64,000 nucleotides of DNA from Peltaster fructicola (taxonomy: Eukaryota > Ascomycota > Dothideomycetes), in assembly GCA_001592805.2 (NCBI GenBank), contig CP051140.1:1365501-1429500 (forward strand). The letters run 5' to 3'. The notes under the pieces were generated by a model, which saw only the letters and a list, made by a program, of their open reading frames with translations, ran no database searches and was not told the origin of the DNA. How positions within the stretch are numbered: the stretch's first letter is position 1; each line of letters begins with the position of its first letter. Both the position numbers and the translations under genes were made by a program. Shown here one piece after another: positions 1 to 8,216 of this stretch.

Positions 1-537
1 CTGTTTCTTCTTGTTATCGACCTGCGATTTCAGCTCATCCCGTTGCTTCTTCACTTCACTTGCGGCTTCTCTAAGTTTCCCAGGATCAGGTGCTGTCAAA
101 GACTCGCCCTGCGACGTGCCCTTGGAGGACTGCTTCTTGCCCAGACCCGTCAAGTCAACGAAAGGGCCATGGGCAGCGCCTACAGCAGTGCCGACCAGAC
201 CGCCAACTGCGGTCGTCGGAATGGATAGCACACCGCCCACGAGTGTGCCCACCACAGTCCCCAGGCCACCAGCAACCGCAGCACCGATGCCTGCACCTCC
301 AATAGCGCCCTGGACATAGCCACTCTGCAATCTCTTTGCTGTTTTGCTCAGTCCTTTAGCCTCTAACTCCTTCTTGAATGCTGCTTCGAGGATCCTCGAG
401 CGCTCTTCTGGATCCGTCAGAGTGGCTGCTTGGGCTTTGAGCTGCTCTGCCTCATGATGTATCCGAGTGGCTTTCTCTGCCTGTCTTGCGGCCTGTGTTA
501 GCTGTTGTGCTTTGGTTGTTCGATCATCTTCTGTCAT
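1..537 (-). CDS. Glycine-zipper, coiled-coil protein (3' part cut by window edge)
   Basis: An uninterrupted frame of 179 codons starts at the ATG whose complement lies at 535-537 and runs off the left edge, so the C-terminus is missing. Residues 1-60 are charged and alpha-helical (MTEDDRTTKAQQ, then AEQLKAQAATLTDPEERSR). Residues about 75-125 are a glycine/alanine-rich stretch with GxxxG spacing (GAIGGAGIGAAVAGG, then VGGLVGTAVGAAHGPF), as in membrane-associated glycine-zipper proteins. The visible end becomes a lysine-rich helix (SEVKKQRDELKSQ). Similar small fungal proteins are only described as conserved hypotheticals. The coding call rests on the uninterrupted frame and the ordered composition; the function is unknown. 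Confidence 0.75.
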   Translation of the reverse strand, partial: MTEDDRTTKAQQLTQAARQAEKATRIHHEAEQLKAQAATLTDPEERSRILEAAFKKELEAKGLSKTAKRLQSGYVQGAIGGAGIGAAVAGGLGTVVGTLVGGVLSIPTTAVGGLVGTAVGAAHGPFVDLTGLGKKQSSKGTSQGESLTAPDPGKLREAASEVKKQRDELKSQVDNKKKQ

Positions 538-1603
538 GATGGCACAAGCAATACCAGCCTGCTATCGTGATGCACGTCGCAGCAATAACATCAGCAGCGA
601 ATATGTTGGCAGCATGCCGTCACATCAGCCACACTGCCGTGATTTGTGTCACCGCGATCAGCATGAACCCTGCAGTGGCGACATCCTATCGAAATCTGCA
701 GTATATCATACTCAAAAGACCTCGAAGTTAAGGTCCTTCGTACAGATGAAAACCAGTCGGGACGAAGTAGGCTGCTGCGCCAGACAACAGTGTCGTCCCA
801 GTATGCAGTAAGAATAATCCTCTGCGACGTACACAATCGATCAACCAATGCGCACACAACGATTGCTCTGTTGTGAGACACTGCTGCAGTCAGCAACTTA
901 GGATCTTGGCAAGAAGATTCCTTGTCGTGGGATATTACAGATAACCAATGTGGAAGAGCAGTTGAAGCACGAATCCAATGATCGACAACACCAAGATGCG
1001 CCACGTTCACAATCCAAGTCGTCCGTGTCCCGTGCGCGCTACAGACAGCTCCCAGGAGCCTCCGCGCCCTCCGAATCAAGGATCTGAACCTCCATTCAGG
1101 GTCAACGACTTGGAGAATGTCTGGCCATACGACAGATGTGGCGGGTATAGCACAAAATTGGGTTATCTTCACACACCAAACGTCGAGAGCTAACCATGGT
1201 ACTGGGACGAAGACTGCCGCTCAAAGCTTGGCCAAGCTCGAGGCCGCAGGATCATCATGCTCTCTTCTCCTGTGGCTTTGTGACTGCAAGCCCTCGCTAG
1301 AAACTCTGCAGGGCGTTAGACTTTCAATCCTGCGAACGCTCACCATCGAGGTGAGACCCTTCGCTATCTTGCTGACCTTCCACCAAGCCGTACCTCCTAT
1401 CCATCGTGTGACCTTCTCACACTCTTTTTCCTACCTTGCTACTCTGCTCGTGCAATAGCAGCGAGGCGTTTCGAGTTCAGCTCGGCGCAGATTGCAGTAC
1501 AAAGTCAAGCAACAAGATGCCATCGCCGAGTCACGAGTGCACAACTCGACAATCACCACAGGAGTACCCATAAGAGCTTGGTCGATAGAGGAAGAGTGTC
1601 AAA
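538..1603. other. Intergenic, no gene supported
   Basis: This is the divergent space between the glycine-zipper gene and the receptor gene. The longest frame (591-1172, minus, 193 codons) shows no domain, no helix pattern and no family resemblance, so I treat it as chance. No tRNA box or notable repeat is seen. Confidence 0.5.
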
Positions 1604-2892
1604 ATGGTGCTGCCCTTCAATGTTGAGTCGTGGATATGGTTCGCGGTGGTTATGTGGGTTGGGCTGAGTCGCTTCGTTTCGAGAAGATTGGTTCTTGGAT
1701 ATTTCAAAGCATTTCAATGGGACGACTACATTATGATCCTGGCACTGGCGTTCTACACAACATTGATCGTCACCATCAACATCGTCGCGTTGACGAGCTC
1801 CAATTTACTGGAACCTGGCACAAGTTTGGCCGATATGTCGCAAGATGAGATCGATGAGCGTGTATACGGCAGCAAGCTCATCCTCGTGGTCGAGGAGTGT
1901 CAATGCTGCGTCATCTGGGCTGCCAAAGCATGTCTGGCAGTCATGTATCTACGCTTCACAGTGCTGGCGAAGGAGAACCTCATGATCAAGATCTTGCTTG
2001 GCTACATTGCTGGTGGCTTCGTCTTGATGGAGATTCTCTACTTGGGCGTATGGTGTCGTCCTTTCTCTGAGTATTGGTATGGCTTGAACGACGCACTAGA
2101 TGCGGTAAGCTGACAGAGAGCAGGGCTGTTCCTACGGACAACGTGCAGTGCAACGCCGCTACCGACCATCTCATCACGAACGCAGTACTCAACCTGACCT
2201 CGGACCTCGCTATGCTCCTCATAGGTCTGCCAATCTTCGTTCGAGTGCAGGTGCCCTTGCGCCAGAAGATCCCGCTCGTCCTCCTGTTCAGTCTGGGTAT
2301 CTTCGTCATTATAGCCGCTATCCTCAACAAGATCTACTCCTTCACGAACCCCTTCGGCGATGAGTGGGTATTCTGGTACGTTAGAGAAAGCAGTACAGCT
2401 CTCATTGTAGCCAATATGCCCTTCGTTTGGGGTCTTTATCGAAAGCTGCCTTGCTTCCAGCTCAGAACAATCCACGCGAAAGGCACAGTCGATGATCTGC
2501 ATTCGCCACGAAAGCAGGATGGCAGCTTCGGGATGTCCAACGTCACCAAGAGTAAGCACTCCTCCTCCGCTACCGATGCCGACTTTCAAGCAGCTCGGGC
2601 CAACGTGACTGCTGAAGAATGGTTGCGGGACGATTACATGGCGTCAGACGTTTCCCGCATACATGGCGAAGTCAACCCGTATACACATCCTGCTCTGTAC
2701 TACGCTCAGTTAAAGCAGCAGCAGCAGAAGCAAAATCACACGGTCGATGTCTTTGGATCTGCTGGTGAGACGGCGCAACAGGTTGACCGGCCAGGCATCA
2801 TCCCAGAGCTTGACGCAAGCTCAGGTGCACCGTATCTGGATCAATCGGCGTCCAGCAGCAACAGAAAGAGATCGTTTGGTTCGTTCGTGTGA
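1604..2892 (+). CDS. PTH11-like rhodopsin-domain integral membrane receptor
   Basis: Two exons, 1604-2076 and 2124-2892, flank a 47-bp intron (GTATGG donor, GCTGAC branch, AGCAG acceptor) and give 413 residues. Splicing restores the family motif EYWAVPTDNVQCNAATDHL, which fixes the junction. Seven hydrophobic segments follow the fungal rhodopsin-domain pattern: the first helix (WIWFAVVMWVGLSRF), then the conserved basic-WDDY turn (FKAFQWDDYIMI), and the Cys pair in WCRPF and VQC. The C-terminal tail of about 130 residues is polar and cytosolic-like, with a CAG-encoded run of glutamines near residue 320. No CFEM domain precedes the helices. Such proteins are orphan surface receptors in filamentous ascomycetes, so ligand and pathway are unknown. 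It converges on the oxidoreductase gene with only 14 bp between stop codons. Confidence 0.9.
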
Positions 2893-2906
2893 AGAGATAC
2901 ATGGAA

Positions 2907-3929
2907 TCACTTGACCATCTCCACAATCACCTTACCCTTGGCTCGACCGGAGTTGAGCCTCTCGAAAGCTTTGTTCGCCTCTTCGAAGGGGAACGTGCTG
3001 TCGATGAAGATCTCGTTCGGCTTCAACTCTTTGGCTTCCTCGAGGTTCTCCTTCTTGGGTTCCAGATTGAGTATGTCATACCTCTCACCAAGCCCGACGT
3101 ATCCCATCGCCCACCGCACCCATTGCCATGGACTCCACAAGTAGGTCATGGCTCCTCCCATAGATGACCGACCAGTCTTGTCACCGACTATGGTCACGTA
3201 ACGCTTTGCAATGCCCAAGCATTCTGTGCCACCGACATCGTCGATGATGGCATCCGGCTTGAAAGCCTTCACACCCTCGCGGACACTGGCTTTTGTGTAG
3301 TCGATCACTTCATCGGCACCAAGGGTTTTGGTGACAAAGTCTGCTTTGGCTCCGGAGCAGGTTGTAAGCACTTTCCAACCTCGTCGTTTGCAGAGAGTGA
3401 TGGTGTATATTCCTGTTGCGGAGGAACCACCAAGGACTACCACACGTTTTGTGGAGGTGGGATCAACATAAGGAGCCACACCGTCCACACAGGTATGCGC
3501 TGTAAGGAAGACGCAGCCAAGTCCTGCGGCCTGAGCATGTGTCCAGTGAGTTGGCTTCTTGACAACGGGCGCCGCGGCGAGGTCAATGTCTGCGACTTCA
3601 GCCATCGTGCCAGACCCCTGCTTGAAGGGCGCCATATTCACACCAAATACCTCGTCCCCTGGTACGAAGCCGCAATTGGGTGCGGCAGTGATGACCGTGC
3701 CGCTGAAGTCAGAGGAGACAGTCTTGGTGCCCTGGAAGGCCTTGAGAGGGATCGACCATATCGGTAGATTCATAAGCTGTATGTCCACAGGGTTCACAGC
3801 TGCTGCATGTATTTTGACGTGGATGTGGTTCGGCTGGATATTGATCTCGTCTGGTGCTGGAATTGTGTTGTACTTCAGCGAAGCTGGGTAACCTCCAGAG
3901 GTGTACGTCCATGCTCTGATGGTTGCCAT
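2907..3929 (-). CDS. MDR-superfamily (zinc-less) NAD(P)H oxidoreductase
   Basis: A single exon of 340 residues, started at the ATG complement 3927-3929 (MATIRAWTYTSGGYPASL). An in-frame upstream ATG at 4016 would add 29 low-complexity residues and is less likely. It has the GroES-like N-terminal barrel (HVKIHAAAVNPVDIQLMN; GTVITA; GDEVFGVN) and a Rossmann nucleotide-binding segment VVVLGGSSATGIYTITLCK. It then has LGADEVIDYTKASV and a C-terminal GRAKGKVIVEM, as in quinone-oxidoreductase or enoyl-reductase-like members. The structural four-cysteine zinc loop and the catalytic Cys/His zinc ligands are absent. The substrate cannot be told: quinone reductase, trans-enoyl reductase and reticulon-4-interacting types share this layout. 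A hydrophobic WSPWQWVRWAMGYVGLG insert lies near residue 285. Confidence 0.88.
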   Translation of the reverse strand: MATIRAWTYTSGGYPASLKYNTIPAPDEINIQPNHIHVKIHAAAVNPVDIQLMNLPIWSIPLKAFQGTKTVSSDFSGTVITAAPNCGFVPGDEVFGVNMAPFKQGSGTMAEVADIDLAAAPVVKKPTHWTHAQAAGLGCVFLTAHTCVDGVAPYVDPTSTKRVVVLGGSSATGIYTITLCKRRGWKVLTTCSGAKADFVTKTLGADEVIDYTKASVREGVKAFKPDAIIDDVGGTECLGIAKRYVTIVGDKTGRSSMGGAMTYLWSPWQWVRWAMGYVGLGERYDILNLEPKKENLEEAKELKPNEIFIDSTFPFEEANKAFERLNSGRAKGKVIVEMVK

Positions 3930-4291
3930 GTTGTGCCTTGAGTCTTGCGGAGCTCTACGAAGTACTGGCGTGCTGTTGGTCAGACCACTGCGGCTTTTGC
4001 TAGAAGAGTCGCTCAATCAGAACTCAAGGTTCGAAAGAATACACAAGAAGAAAGGTGAATAATGAAGCGATGGGCATTGAACATCTCACCTACGTGACGT
4101 TATGGTTCGGTCGACCTTCCCAATCAGGTATACCGCCAATTCACCAATTCACTCAGCTTTAGCAGTCTGTGCACAGCCTTTGTCAAGTGTAACGCCTATC
4201 AACACAAGCTAATATGCTCCAAATCTGATGTACCGTGAGAGAAGAAGCTCATATGTCATTCTTGATACATTAGATGTTTGTCGTCCTATTG

Positions 4292-5640
4292 CTACGTCCT
4301 GTCTCGTAATCTGTTGGCTGTGGTATTCGTGTTATAGACCCTTGCTTGTCTCTCTTTCGACTTCCTGGAATCGGGCACTTCATTGCGGTCGTCCTGCTCG
4401 ACTTGTATGATCCGCAGCTCCTTGTCACTTCTCTTGTCCCAAGCATAGCCTTTCCATGTCGCTCTACTGTCAGCAGCGGTCACATCGTCATTCCCATCGG
4501 CTCTCTTGTCGTTGACGCCACGTTGTAAGGTGTCTTGCTCGGACTGGTGCGAACCTCCATTCCTGTGTGATGGCCTTTGCTTCTTTCGCCCGTTCGCGGA
4601 TTTCTGGTTCGTCTGTCTGACTCCCGCTATGGGCTCACGTTCGTCTTGTTGCTCATCTGCTTGATCATCGTCACTGAGCAGCACCAGCTTTCGCTTCCTA
4701 GATAGCTTATTTGACGACTGCTGAGTTGGACCGGCGACAAGCGAAGTACTCGTCAGGCTCAGCCGATCAGGATTACCTGACAGAGAGACCTTGTACGAGC
4801 TTGTAGGGTGCAAGGAGTCGCTGATCTTTGCTGATTTTGAGTCCTTCGACTTGGCCGTAACCTTCCTAGCCGTATTGACAGGATCTTTCACGGTAGCTCG
4901 TGAGCTGGATGCTTCGTCAGAATCTATTTCTGTGCCTACTTCTGTCAGTACAGCAATGCTTGAAGCAAGAAACGATACTGACTCTCATCAAGTGATTCCT
5001 CCTCGGACAGTGCATGTGGTCCGGGAGAAAGTTTCGTCGATTGAAAGGCATTGATAGGAGTGAAGCGAGATGAACGCAGAAGTTTGCCTTCATTCTTGTC
5101 TTGAATCAGATCATCATCGTGGCGTTCAAGCTGATCTTCCTCTTGATCTTCCTCTTGATCTTGCTCCTGATCTTGCTCCTGATCTTGCTCCTGATCTTGC
5201 TCCTGATCTTGCTCCTGATCTTGCTCCTGATCTTGCTCCTGATCTTGCTCCTGATCTTGCTCCTGATCTTGCTCCTGATCTTGCTCCTGATCTTGCTCCT
5301 GATCTTGCTCCTGATCTTGCTCCTGATCTTTGTCCTCACTCTGATCTGTCCGAACTGCTAAGCTCGTGTCATCTGCATCTGTGAAGTTTGCTTTGATTCG
5401 GTCTATGAACCTACAGATGTCCTCTCGAGCGTGGGTGATATCTTGTTGGAGTCTGTTGACACCACTCTTGAAGGCGGTGAGAGCAGTTCTTCTTCTCCTT
5501 GTCTCTGCTAGATGTTGGTCGAGCAAGTCGCCAAATTGTCGTGTTTTCTGTAATTGTCGATCGCAGTTGTGGACCTGTCTTTCGAGCAGCTCTATGAAAT
5601 TGGGAACGTCGTCTTCATAGGTAGGCGGTGAGCGAGCCAT
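4292..5640 (-). CDS. Unrecognised nuclear-looking protein with DQEQ minisatellite
   Basis: Two exons on the minus strand (5640-4983 and 4935-4292) are joined across a 47-bp intron (donor GTCAGT, branch TACTGAC, acceptor AAGTAG), giving 433 residues. The start [15 protein letters not shown] has a strong context (gccATGgct). Residues 10-95 form a probable coiled coil ([28 protein letters not shown]). Residues about 105-170 are almost pure D-Q-E-Q, encoded by a perfect 12-bp minisatellite. The second half is basic and serine-rich, with nuclear-signal-like clusters ([28 protein letters not shown]) and a short ordered tail ([17 protein letters not shown]). I do not recognise the family. The tail and coiled coil suggest a scaffold or chromatin-associated role, but that is only inference. 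Confidence 0.72.
5137..5328. repeat. 12-bp coding minisatellite, 14 identical copies plus 2 variants
   Basis: From 5161 to 5328 the unit ttgctcctgatc repeats 14 times without a mismatch; two degenerate units (ttcctcttgatc) precede it at 5137-5160. On the coding (minus) strand it encodes alternating Asp-Gln-Glu-Gln. Because 12 is a multiple of 3 and no frame of the unit holds a stop, several overlapping frames stay open on both strands. Perfect identity points to recent expansion or homogenisation, so copy number is likely to vary between strains. Confidence 0.97.
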
Positions 5641-5840
5641 GGCTGTGCTGAGTTCTGAAAGAGAACTGGTGATAGATCCAGGAGTTAATAGCCCAGCTGG
5701 TAGACAACTCCGTTCATATTGGAAGAGGCATGCTGTCGTTTGCTGTGACCTGTAGCAAGACAAGCAATGCCTGTGATGTATTGTATCAAGATATCCTTTG
5801 TCTGGCTTTGTTAGAATAACGACAGATGCTTTCCGTAAGC

Positions 5841-7334
5841 TCAATAGGTGTATCTGAATCCTTCTGTCTTCTCCAGCAATGCCTTGCCTGCACGAGCTCG
5901 GCGGTTGGCAACAAAGAAGAACATCGTAAAGATGCCAATCAAAGCAATCATTGCGACATGCGAACCGATAGACACCCAGATCGCTGTCATATACTTCGGC
6001 GCCTCAATCTGCCTCACAATGAAGCTACCAGCAATGCCTCCGGCGCCATTGAAGGCCGTCACAGTGGCAGCTGTGAATGCTCGCTTCCATTGTCCTGCAA
6101 TGTTGTTTGCTTGATATGCTGATAGTGCCGCCCAGTTCGAGATGTATGCGCCAGTGGCCAGGTAGGTGCCTATGTAGCGTACTGTGACTTGATTTGTGAA
6201 TCCTAGCATGCAAAAGCCTATAACGAGACAAATGCAGTTGAAGACAATGACTGGTCCTCTGAGGTTGTACCGATCGCTGATGACGGAGGTGAGGATAACC
6301 GGGATGACAGCATAGTAGTATGGTGGAGCTGACAACAATATCGATTCGTTTTCCGAGAAGCCCATACCGCTCTGCAGTATACTGGGCAAGAAGTACGACA
6401 GGGAGGTCGAGACAAGGTTGAGCAGGAAGAAAAGACAGGCAAACCCGTAGACCTTCAAATCCGCTGCATGCTTCAACGTGCTCGTCCAGGTGAAGGGCTC
6501 GGTGAGGACATCCTTCCGATCAGCTTGAATCCTGCTCACGGCGAGCTTCTGTTCGTCATCAGTCAGAAAGTACAGGCTCTTGTGTGCATTCTCGGGAAAG
6601 TCAACCATCCAGAAGTATGTCACAATGCCAATGAGACAAGAGATTAGACCCTGCACCAAGAACATCCACCGCCAGCCACGAAGACCTCCAGCACCATCAA
6701 GCTGGTTCAGGCCATAGTTGACGATACTCCCGGTCGCCAGAATAATGACCTCACCACTCTGGAGATATGCGAATCTGGTCTGTTGCTCCTTCCTCAGGTA
6801 CCAAGTCGATATGAGGTATGTCAAACCAGGGTAGATGCCACTCATAGCTGCGCCGAGTAGGACTCTTAAGGCTATCATCTGCTGCCATGTCTGTACAAAG
6901 GCTGTGCAAAGAGTAATAAGACCAAATGTGACAGTGGTCAGCGCGAACCAGATGCGAGGTCCGATGATTCGTACAGCGATTGTAGATGGGAGTTGAAAAG
7001 CGATTGACGATATGGTGAAGATGAATATCGATACGCTGAATCTGTTCCCGCTAAGGTCAAGGTCTGACAGCATGGATGTGACTGCTGCCGACGAGATCAC
7101 TCCAGAGTCCAACAAGTTGAGTGAGCATAGCAGTCCGGCGATTGTGCAGAGGCGAAGGTCGACCTTCGACCGCAATCTCGACTCAATCTGAGCATCATGT
7201 GCAGATGCGACTGGTGCCTCCTCTGAAGGCTGATCAACTGACAATGTCTCCTCGTTGATGAGACTCTTCGTCGATGTGGCTTTCGATGCCGCCGACCTCG
7301 ATGTTTCCGCCATCATGTGCTGGTGGTCAACCAC
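5841..7334 (-). CDS. MFS anion:cation symporter (allantoate/nicotinate permease family)
   Basis: A single exon of 497 residues with about 12 membrane helices after a 55-residue polar N-terminus. Family marks are KVDLRLCTIAGLLCSLNLLDSG in helix 1, the loop GMGFSENESILLSAPPYY before helix 8, the MSGIYPGLTYLISTWY motif of helix 4-5, and the late motif SNWAALSAYQANNIAGQWKR typical of the Dal5/Tna1 group. This family imports organic anions such as allantoate, ureidosuccinate, nicotinate, pantothenate or biotin precursors across the plasma membrane; the substrate cannot be read from sequence. The start is taken at 7334; Met7 (7316) is an equally possible start. A CGG-N4-CCG inverted site lies 174 bp upstream. 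Confidence 0.93.
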   Translation of the reverse strand: MVDHQHMMAETSRSAASKATSTKSLINEETLSVDQPSEEAPVASAHDAQIESRLRSKVDLRLCTIAGLLCSLNLLDSGVISSAAVTSMLSDLDLSGNRFSVSIFIFTISSIAFQLPSTIAVRIIGPRIWFALTTVTFGLITLCTAFVQTWQQMIALRVLLGAAMSGIYPGLTYLISTWYLRKEQQTRFAYLQSGEVIILATGSIVNYGLNQLDGAGGLRGWRWMFLVQGLISCLIGIVTYFWMVDFPENAHKSLYFLTDDEQKLAVSRIQADRKDVLTEPFTWTSTLKHAADLKVYGFACLFFLLNLVSTSLSYFLPSILQSGMGFSENESILLSAPPYYYAVIPVILTSVISDRYNLRGPVIVFNCICLVIGFCMLGFTNQVTVRYIGTYLATGAYISNWAALSAYQANNIAGQWKRAFTAATVTAFNGAGGIAGSFIVRQIEAPKYMTAIWVSIGSHVAMIALIGIFTMFFFVANRRARAGKALLEKTEGFRYTY

Positions 7335-7507
7335 ATCCGAGATGGAAGCCAGATATTTGTATCCCTCTAGTGTCTCACCCTGCGCAGATGATCCTCATGC
7401 CAATGGACATGAGGAGCAACAGTTATCCCGATGCAGGCCTCGGTAGCGAAGAACTGTGTAGTTGCTGAGATCAGCAACATTTCCAATCATCGACTCTCTC
7501 ACATGAA

Positions 7508-7527
7508 TTAGCCGGCTTTCCGCCTAA
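7508..7527. promoter_or_regulatory. Inverted CGG-N4-CCG site upstream of the MFS permease
   Basis: The sequence ttagccggctttccgcctaa is a 20-bp inverted repeat with a single mismatch pair, centred on CGG-CTTT-CCG. Zn2Cys6 dimers bind paired CGG triplets, so this is a candidate operator for the permease gene starting at 7334. The 4-bp spacing is not diagnostic of a named regulator. Confidence 0.35.
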
Positions 7528-7901
7528 TCGACGCACCATTATCGGCATTGAGGCCGCCCTTGCATTGTTAGACCTTCGGCTCACCTGCTAGTCTTGTCCA
7601 CAACCATTGCTGTGTCACAAATGTTTAGACAGACGCAGACAGCGTCACCGACACTCACGACAAGCTTCAGCAGTTGCTGAGCTGAAGGTCAACACTGCTA
7701 TCAATCGCCCAGAGCCACAGTTGACCGGTTGCAGTGCGTTCCTGCCATCATTCCACCTTGCAATCACGATTGCAATACGGTTACTTGATCACACGCTCAC
7801 ACCAAGCACTGTTCGATGCCTGCGTGACGCCGGCGATCGTCAGACATCACGCCTCATTGACACCCAAGGCAACGACTGCCTCTCCTCTGCTTGAGCTTGC
7901 C

Positions 7902-7907
7902 TATAAA
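7902..7907 (+). promoter_or_regulatory. TATA-like box of the Rad53/MUS-59-type gene
   Basis: TATAAA (in ctataaagag) lies 310 bp before the ATG at 8217. If used, transcription would begin near 7935-7960 and the leader would be about 260 nt, containing the short frames and the hairpin noted below. Confidence 0.35.
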
Positions 7908-7957
7908 GAGCTTCCACGATCCTTGAACATTCAAATCTACTTCTTGATATCTTTACT

Positions 7958-8039
7958 ATGGTAGATGTTCGACTGCAACTGGACTCGAAGGCTGGAGCAA
8001 CGTGAAAGAGAAGGCAGACAAGATCTTTGGCATAGCTGA
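7958..8039 (+). promoter_or_regulatory. Two overlapping upstream reading frames in the kinase leader
   Basis: ATG at 7958 opens 15 codons ending at 8005; ATG at 7965, in another frame, opens 24 codons ending at 8039. Both end well before the main ATG at 8217. If the mRNA starts at the TATA-like box, ribosomes would meet these first and re-initiation would be needed. Confidence 0.35.
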
Positions 8040-8059
8040 TACACCTCCACTGCTGTCCA

Positions 8060-8088
8060 ACCCCGGCCCAAAGGTTGACGGCCGGGGT
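8060..8088 (+). promoter_or_regulatory. GC-rich hairpin in the leader of the FHA kinase
   Basis: accccggcc (8060-8068) and ggccggggt (8080-8088) are perfectly complementary, with an 11-nt loop. This 9-bp stem has eight G-C pairs and sits 129 nt before the start codon. As DNA it also offers paired CCGG motifs, so it could be a protein-binding palindrome instead. Confidence 0.5.
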
Positions 8089-8216
8089 GTGACATTGTGA
8101 TTCTTATGGTGTTGGAGGTCTTCTATACTTGCATTTGTCTTCGATATTCCGTTGTCACGACTCTCCACGACCAATTTCACTAGACGCTTGACGTTGCACC
8201 TCTTCCGACCCTCATC

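Larger units (their letters stand above)
7335..8216. other. Divergent promoter region between MFS permease and FHA kinase
   Basis: The 882 bp hold no supported gene. They contain an inverted CGG/CCG site (7508-7527), a TATA-like box (7902-7907), two overlapping short upstream reading frames (7958-8039) and a GC-rich hairpin (8060-8088), described separately. Confidence 0.6.

Noticed and set aside
591-1172. 193-codon minus-strand frame
   Set aside because: No domain, hydrophobic pattern or biased composition; overlapping frames on the other strand are similar in quality.
2105-2148. Alternative 44-bp intron in the receptor gene
   Set aside because: It would delete AVPTDNVQ, which the family conserves; the 2077-2123 intron restores EYWAVPTDNVQC and has a well placed branch site.
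5070-5384. Open frames on both strands through the minisatellite
   Set aside because: A 12-bp unit without stops in any frame keeps every frame open; only the DQEQ frame connects to plausible protein on both sides.
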